Shown here: in pieces, positions 14,906 to 17,638 of the stretch | Numbering within the stretch: position 1 is the first letter of the stretch | Layout: every line of letters starts with the position of its first letter | Assembly: GCA_012514125.1 (NCBI GenBank) | Contig: JAAZAW010000028.1 | Coordinates: forward strand, 1 to 17,638 | Length of the DNA stretch: 17,638 bases | Origin: Phycisphaerae bacterium | GTDB lineage: Bacteria; Planctomycetota; Phycisphaerae; JAAYCJ01 | Reading direction: 5' to 3' | The notes under the pieces: generated by a model | Database searches by the model: none | What the model was told of the DNA's origin: nothing | The model's input: only the letters and a program-made list of their open reading frames with translations | Made by a program: the position numbers and the translations under genes

Positions 14906-15118
14906 ATGGTTTATAGCAAAGGTCGAATGCGGATCAATCCTACGGAAGTGGAACAACATCTCATTGGCCTGGAGTTCCCTGCGGACCGGGACGAAATTAT
15001 CGAATACGTTGAAAATCACGACACACCGGATGAAATCGTAGACTTGCTCTATCGGCTGCCGGAAAAAAATTACAGCAGTCCGGCGGATATCTCTTATGAA
15101 TTGCACCTGCTTGAATAA
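14906..15118 (+). CDS. DUF2795 family protein
   Basis: A 70-residue acidic, soluble protein. It matches the small DUF2795 family as I remember it: an LxGLEFPADRDEIIEYVENHDTP core, then EIVDLLYRLPEKNYSSPADIS. Family members are short, often stand alone, and have no established biochemical role. The start is well set by AAAGGGGG six bases before the ATG. The gene is divergent from the Csp-like gene and convergent with feoB; only 15 bases lie between its stop and the feoB stop. No link in function to either neighbour is shown by the sequence. Confidence 0.75.
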   Translation: MVYSKGRMRINPTEVEQHLIGLEFPADRDEIIEYVENHDTPDEIVDLLYRLPEKNYSSPADISYELHLLE

Positions 15119-15133
15119 CCGGACCGACGTTTT

Positions 15134-17230
15134 TTAGTGGATCAACGGGATGACGGCTGAGCCAATCTGGTAAATCACCAGTGTAACAAGATAGCCGACC
15201 GCCGTCAGACCGAAAAATTGCGACATCGCCCAGCCCCAGGAATCCGCTTCTTTTCGTGTAACGGCGATGGTCGCCAGACACGGCGCCGCCAAAAGTGAAA
15301 AAAGCATGACACAAAACGCCGTCAGGGATGAATAAGTGGATCGAAGCTGAGCCGTCAACGCAGGATAATCCTCACCTTCAGCGTCGGCGTCGGCGGCAAA
15401 GACAATCCCCATCTGGGCGACAAACATTTCCTTGGCCGGCAAAGCACCGATAAGGGCGGTTCCGATCCGCCAGTCAAAACCCAGGGGACGGATGATCGGT
15501 TCCAGACCATGACCGAGCTTGCCAATGATCGAATTTTCCATCCGCGCAGCGTTTTTCGCCTGTTCGGTGGGATATTTTTCAAGCTGATCTTCCGACATCT
15601 TCGGATAATTCGCCATGGCCCAGAGGACAATCGACATCGCCAGAATAACCGTACCCGCTTTTTTCACATATTGCCAACCCCGATGCCACATGTGAAAAAA
15701 CAATCCCTTGATCGTGGGAATGCGATAAGGCGGCAATTCCATCACCAAACCCGCGTTCTCACCTTTAAAAAGACTCTTGCGCAATAGTTTGGCCAAAACC
15801 GCCGCTACAACGATACCCGCTACATAGATAAGCCATAAAATCGGGGCCTGCCATTGTTTGGGGAAAAATGCCGGAATAAACAAAGCATAGATCGGCATTC
15901 GCGCCCCGCAGCTCATGAGCGGAATCACCATCATGGTCGTCAGACGGTCGCGACGATTTTCCAGAATGCGGGTCGCCATGATGGCGGGAACCGAACATCC
16001 AAAACCCACGAGCATCGGAATAAAACTCTTACCGTGCAACCCGATCTTGTGCATGAAACGATCCATAATAAAAGCCGCCCGAGCCATGTAACCCGTGTCT
16101 TCAAGCAACGCAATACCGAAAAAAAGTAACAGAATATTGGGCAAAAAAACAAGAACACTCCCGACGCCCGCGATAACTCCGTCGACAATCAAACTCCGGA
16201 GTTCCTCTCCCCAGCCTCCGGGCCAAACGTCCCGAATAAAACCGCTCAACAGTCCTAAACCCTCTTCCAGCCAGTGCATGGGCCATTCGCCAAGCGTAAA
16301 TGTCAAATAAAACACACCATACATCAGCGCAAGAAATATCGGCACCCCCACCACCGAATGAGTCAGCACCATGTCCAGGTGATCGGAAAAATCGTACCGC
16401 CGGATGCGTTGAGTTTTAACCGCTTCCTGCCGAATGCCCGAAATAACACCATATCGCCGATCGGCAATAATAATTTCCGCCTCATCACCGTAGAGACGTT
16501 TGATGCGATCTCTGTTGCGCTGCAAAACCTTCCAGATAATATGATCGTCCGCAAGTTCCTGCCTAACCCTGTCCAAAATCGCAGGATCGTTTTCAAGCAT
16601 TTTTACCGCGACCCAGCGCTTGTGATCCGCAAGCTTACCGGTAATATCAAGAAAATCGACAAGTTCGATAATCGCCTGCTCGATATCCGGACCATAGTTG
16701 ACCCAACTGAACTGATCGGGTTGAGGCGTGCGGACGTAACGGACAATCGCATCCTTCAATTCGTCAAGCCCCTGGTCTTTGTTGGCAACAGTGGCGATTA
16801 CAGGAACTTCCAACAATCGAGACAACGCATCGATATCGATATCGATCCCGTTTTGTTTCGCCAGGTCGAACATATTGAGCACGAGAATCACCGGAGCGTT
16901 GAGTTCCAGAAGCTGAACCGTCAGATAGAGATTTCGTTCGATATTTGAGCTGTCGACAATGTTGACAACCACCTGGGGCGAATCTTCGATGATGAAATTT
17001 CTCGCGACCAGTTCCTCTTCGGAGATCGCCGTAAGCGAATACGTGCCCGGCAGATCGACGATTTCCAGTTTGGCATCATTGACATGGCAATAGCCATGCT
17101 TACGCTCAACGGTAACACCGGGATAATTTCCCACGTGCTGACGCGAACCGGTCAGGGCATTGAAAAGAGTGGTTTTGCCGGCATTGGGGTTACCGGCGAG
17201 GGCGACTTTGATCTCCAGCGATTGGGGCAT
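15134..17230 (-). CDS. feoB: Ferrous iron transport protein B
   Basis: A 698-residue inner-membrane Fe(II) transporter. The N-terminal G domain has GNPNAGKT (13-20), the switch I GVT (38-40), DLPGTYSL (59-66) and NMFD (119-122). A cytoplasmic helical domain follows to about 265. The membrane part has the two Gate motifs with their cysteines (GFGCSVPAIMATR and MSCGARMPIYALF) and the closing FeoB C region. Length is usual for the family, and no key motif is missing. The start is ATG 17230, four bases after the feoA stop, with CCGGAA in the end of feoA as ribosome binding site. The 16 extra residues available from 17278 overlap feoA and are rejected. The Cys-rich partner usually found after feoB is not here but at 7211-7375. 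Confidence 0.97.
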   Translation of the reverse strand: MPQSLEIKVALAGNPNAGKTTLFNALTGSRQHVGNYPGVTVERKHGYCHVNDAKLEIVDLPGTYSLTAISEEELVARNFIIEDSPQVVVNIVDSSNIERNLYLTVQLLELNAPVILVLNMFDLAKQNGIDIDIDALSRLLEVPVIATVANKDQGLDELKDAIVRYVRTPQPDQFSWVNYGPDIEQAIIELVDFLDITGKLADHKRWVAVKMLENDPAILDRVRQELADDHIIWKVLQRNRDRIKRLYGDEAEIIIADRRYGVISGIRQEAVKTQRIRRYDFSDHLDMVLTHSVVGVPIFLALMYGVFYLTFTLGEWPMHWLEEGLGLLSGFIRDVWPGGWGEELRSLIVDGVIAGVGSVLVFLPNILLLFFGIALLEDTGYMARAAFIMDRFMHKIGLHGKSFIPMLVGFGCSVPAIMATRILENRRDRLTTMMVIPLMSCGARMPIYALFIPAFFPKQWQAPILWLIYVAGIVVAAVLAKLLRKSLFKGENAGLVMELPPYRIPTIKGLFFHMWHRGWQYVKKAGTVILAMSIVLWAMANYPKMSEDQLEKYPTEQAKNAARMENSIIGKLGHGLEPIIRPLGFDWRIGTALIGALPAKEMFVAQMGIVFAADADAEGEDYPALTAQLRSTYSSLTAFCVMLFSLLAAPCLATIAVTRKEADSWGWAMSQFFGLTAVGYLVTLVIYQIGSAVIPLIH

Positions 17231-17234
17231 GTTG

Positions 17235-17561
17235 TTATTCCGGTTGATTGCTTGATTCCAGCTGCAAAGGACGAACAAAAATTTTATGGCTCACACCACG
17301 CCCCAGGGCAACTTTGGCCCCTTTGACCAGGGCCAGCACCGGACCCATGTCGCCGGGTCGGACGACCTGAATATCCTGGCCCGGAAGTATTCCCAAACTC
17401 GCCAGCCGTGTTTGAACTTCACAGCCGCCGGAAATGCAGACAATTTTATATCGCCTACCTCGCCTGGCCTTGACCAGAGTCATCGTATCGCAAAGTTTAT
17501 CTGTGTTGACGATCAAGGGCCTGTCTTCGGCGACCTGACCAGATTCAATCACGGGTTTCAT
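17235..17561 (-). CDS. feoA: Ferrous iron transport protein A
   Basis: A 108-residue cytosolic SH3-like protein needed for FeoB function. The FeoA domain covers about residues 26-98: MTLVKARRGRRYKIVCISGG, then RLASLGILPGQDIQVV and GPVLALVKGAKVALGRGVSHKIFV. An N-terminal extension of about 25 residues precedes the domain, a little more than usual. The ATG has AAAGGAAAG seven bases upstream. The gene stands four bases before feoB and surely shares its transcript. A 19-bp inverted repeat lies immediately upstream of the ribosome binding site. Confidence 0.95.
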   Translation of the reverse strand: MKPVIESGQVAEDRPLIVNTDKLCDTMTLVKARRGRRYKIVCISGGCEVQTRLASLGILPGQDIQVVRPGDMGPVLALVKGAKVALGRGVSHKIFVRPLQLESSNQPE

Positions 17562-17578
17562 TGATCACTTTCCTTTGT

Positions 17579-17597
17579 AACAAATATTTTATTTGTT
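17579..17597. promoter_or_regulatory. 19-bp perfect inverted repeat upstream of feoA, candidate metalloregulator operator
   Basis: AACAAATA and TATTTGTT are exact reverse complements separated by TTT (AACAAATATTTTATTTGTT). The element lies just upstream of the feoA ribosome binding site and about 18 bases from its ATG. The size equals that of Fur-type operators, but the sequence does not match the classical Fur box. It could also be chance in an AT-rich leader. The window contains no Fur or DtxR gene. Confidence 0.5.
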
Positions 17598-17638
17598 TTG
17601 TTTTATTTAATTTACAATTTTTTCGCCAGGCATGTTCG

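Noticed and set aside
17231..17278. Longer FeoB start with 16 extra residues
   Set aside because: It overlaps feoA, has no ribosome binding site, and FeoB proteins normally begin close to the G1 motif as from 17230.

Overview
The window is about 17.6 kb of a bacterial chromosome of moderate GC, densely coding, with no rRNA, tRNA, CRISPR array or intact insertion sequence that I can see. The best guess for the host is a planctomycete, perhaps of the Phycisphaerae. The reasons are a sigma/anti-sigma pair whose anti-sigma carries a pseudopilin-like tail ending in a His-rich 'DG' motif, a lipoprotein joining a metallophosphatase-like domain to four haem c sites, and an HU protein with tails. This assignment comes from family knowledge; no phylogenetic marker in the window proves it.

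Left part (1-7375, + strand). After the last codons of an unknown lysine-rich protein comes a tightly coupled run: a CPA2 antiporter fused to a PTS EIIA domain, cmk, plsC and ispH. Each junction is a 4-base ATGA or GTGA overlap. The run covers ion balance, CMP recycling, phosphatidate synthesis and the last isoprenoid precursor step. It is followed on the same strand by a Maf-like/CgeB-like glycosyltransferase, an AraC-family regulator and a 54-residue Cys-rich membrane protein of the FeoB-associated type.

Middle part (7376-14009, - strand). This holds an HU/IHF-type DNA-binding protein with a good candidate promoter and terminator. Next comes an ECF sigma factor whose 3' end overlaps a membrane anti-sigma-like protein. 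Last is a C-terminal processing protease whose 3' end overlaps the tetrahaem lipoprotein gene. In the sigma/anti-sigma and protease/lipoprotein pairs the downstream ATG lies inside the upstream gene with an 11-base overlap, which suggests translational coupling.

Right part (14010-17638). This is a metal-handling neighbourhood. It has a 17-cysteine four-helix-bundle protein of the Csp/DUF326 type (- strand), a divergent DUF2795 protein, and feoA-feoB (- strand). A perfect 19-bp AT-rich inverted repeat sits just before the feoA ribosome binding site and is a candidate iron-responsive operator. The FeoB-associated protein lies about 8 kb away, behind the AraC regulator, so ferrous iron uptake appears split over two loci.

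Two families of short dispersed repeats occur between genes. One is REP-like, close to CCCTGAGCTTGTCGAAGGG, with three copies. The other is an AAGTTGG heptad tract found just downstream of three genes, always in the same orientation relative to the gene. I did not find a clearly new multi-gene system. The most unusual items are the anti-sigma/pseudopilin fusion, the metallophosphatase-like tetrahaem lipoprotein with degenerate metal ligands, the feoA palindrome and the two repeat families.
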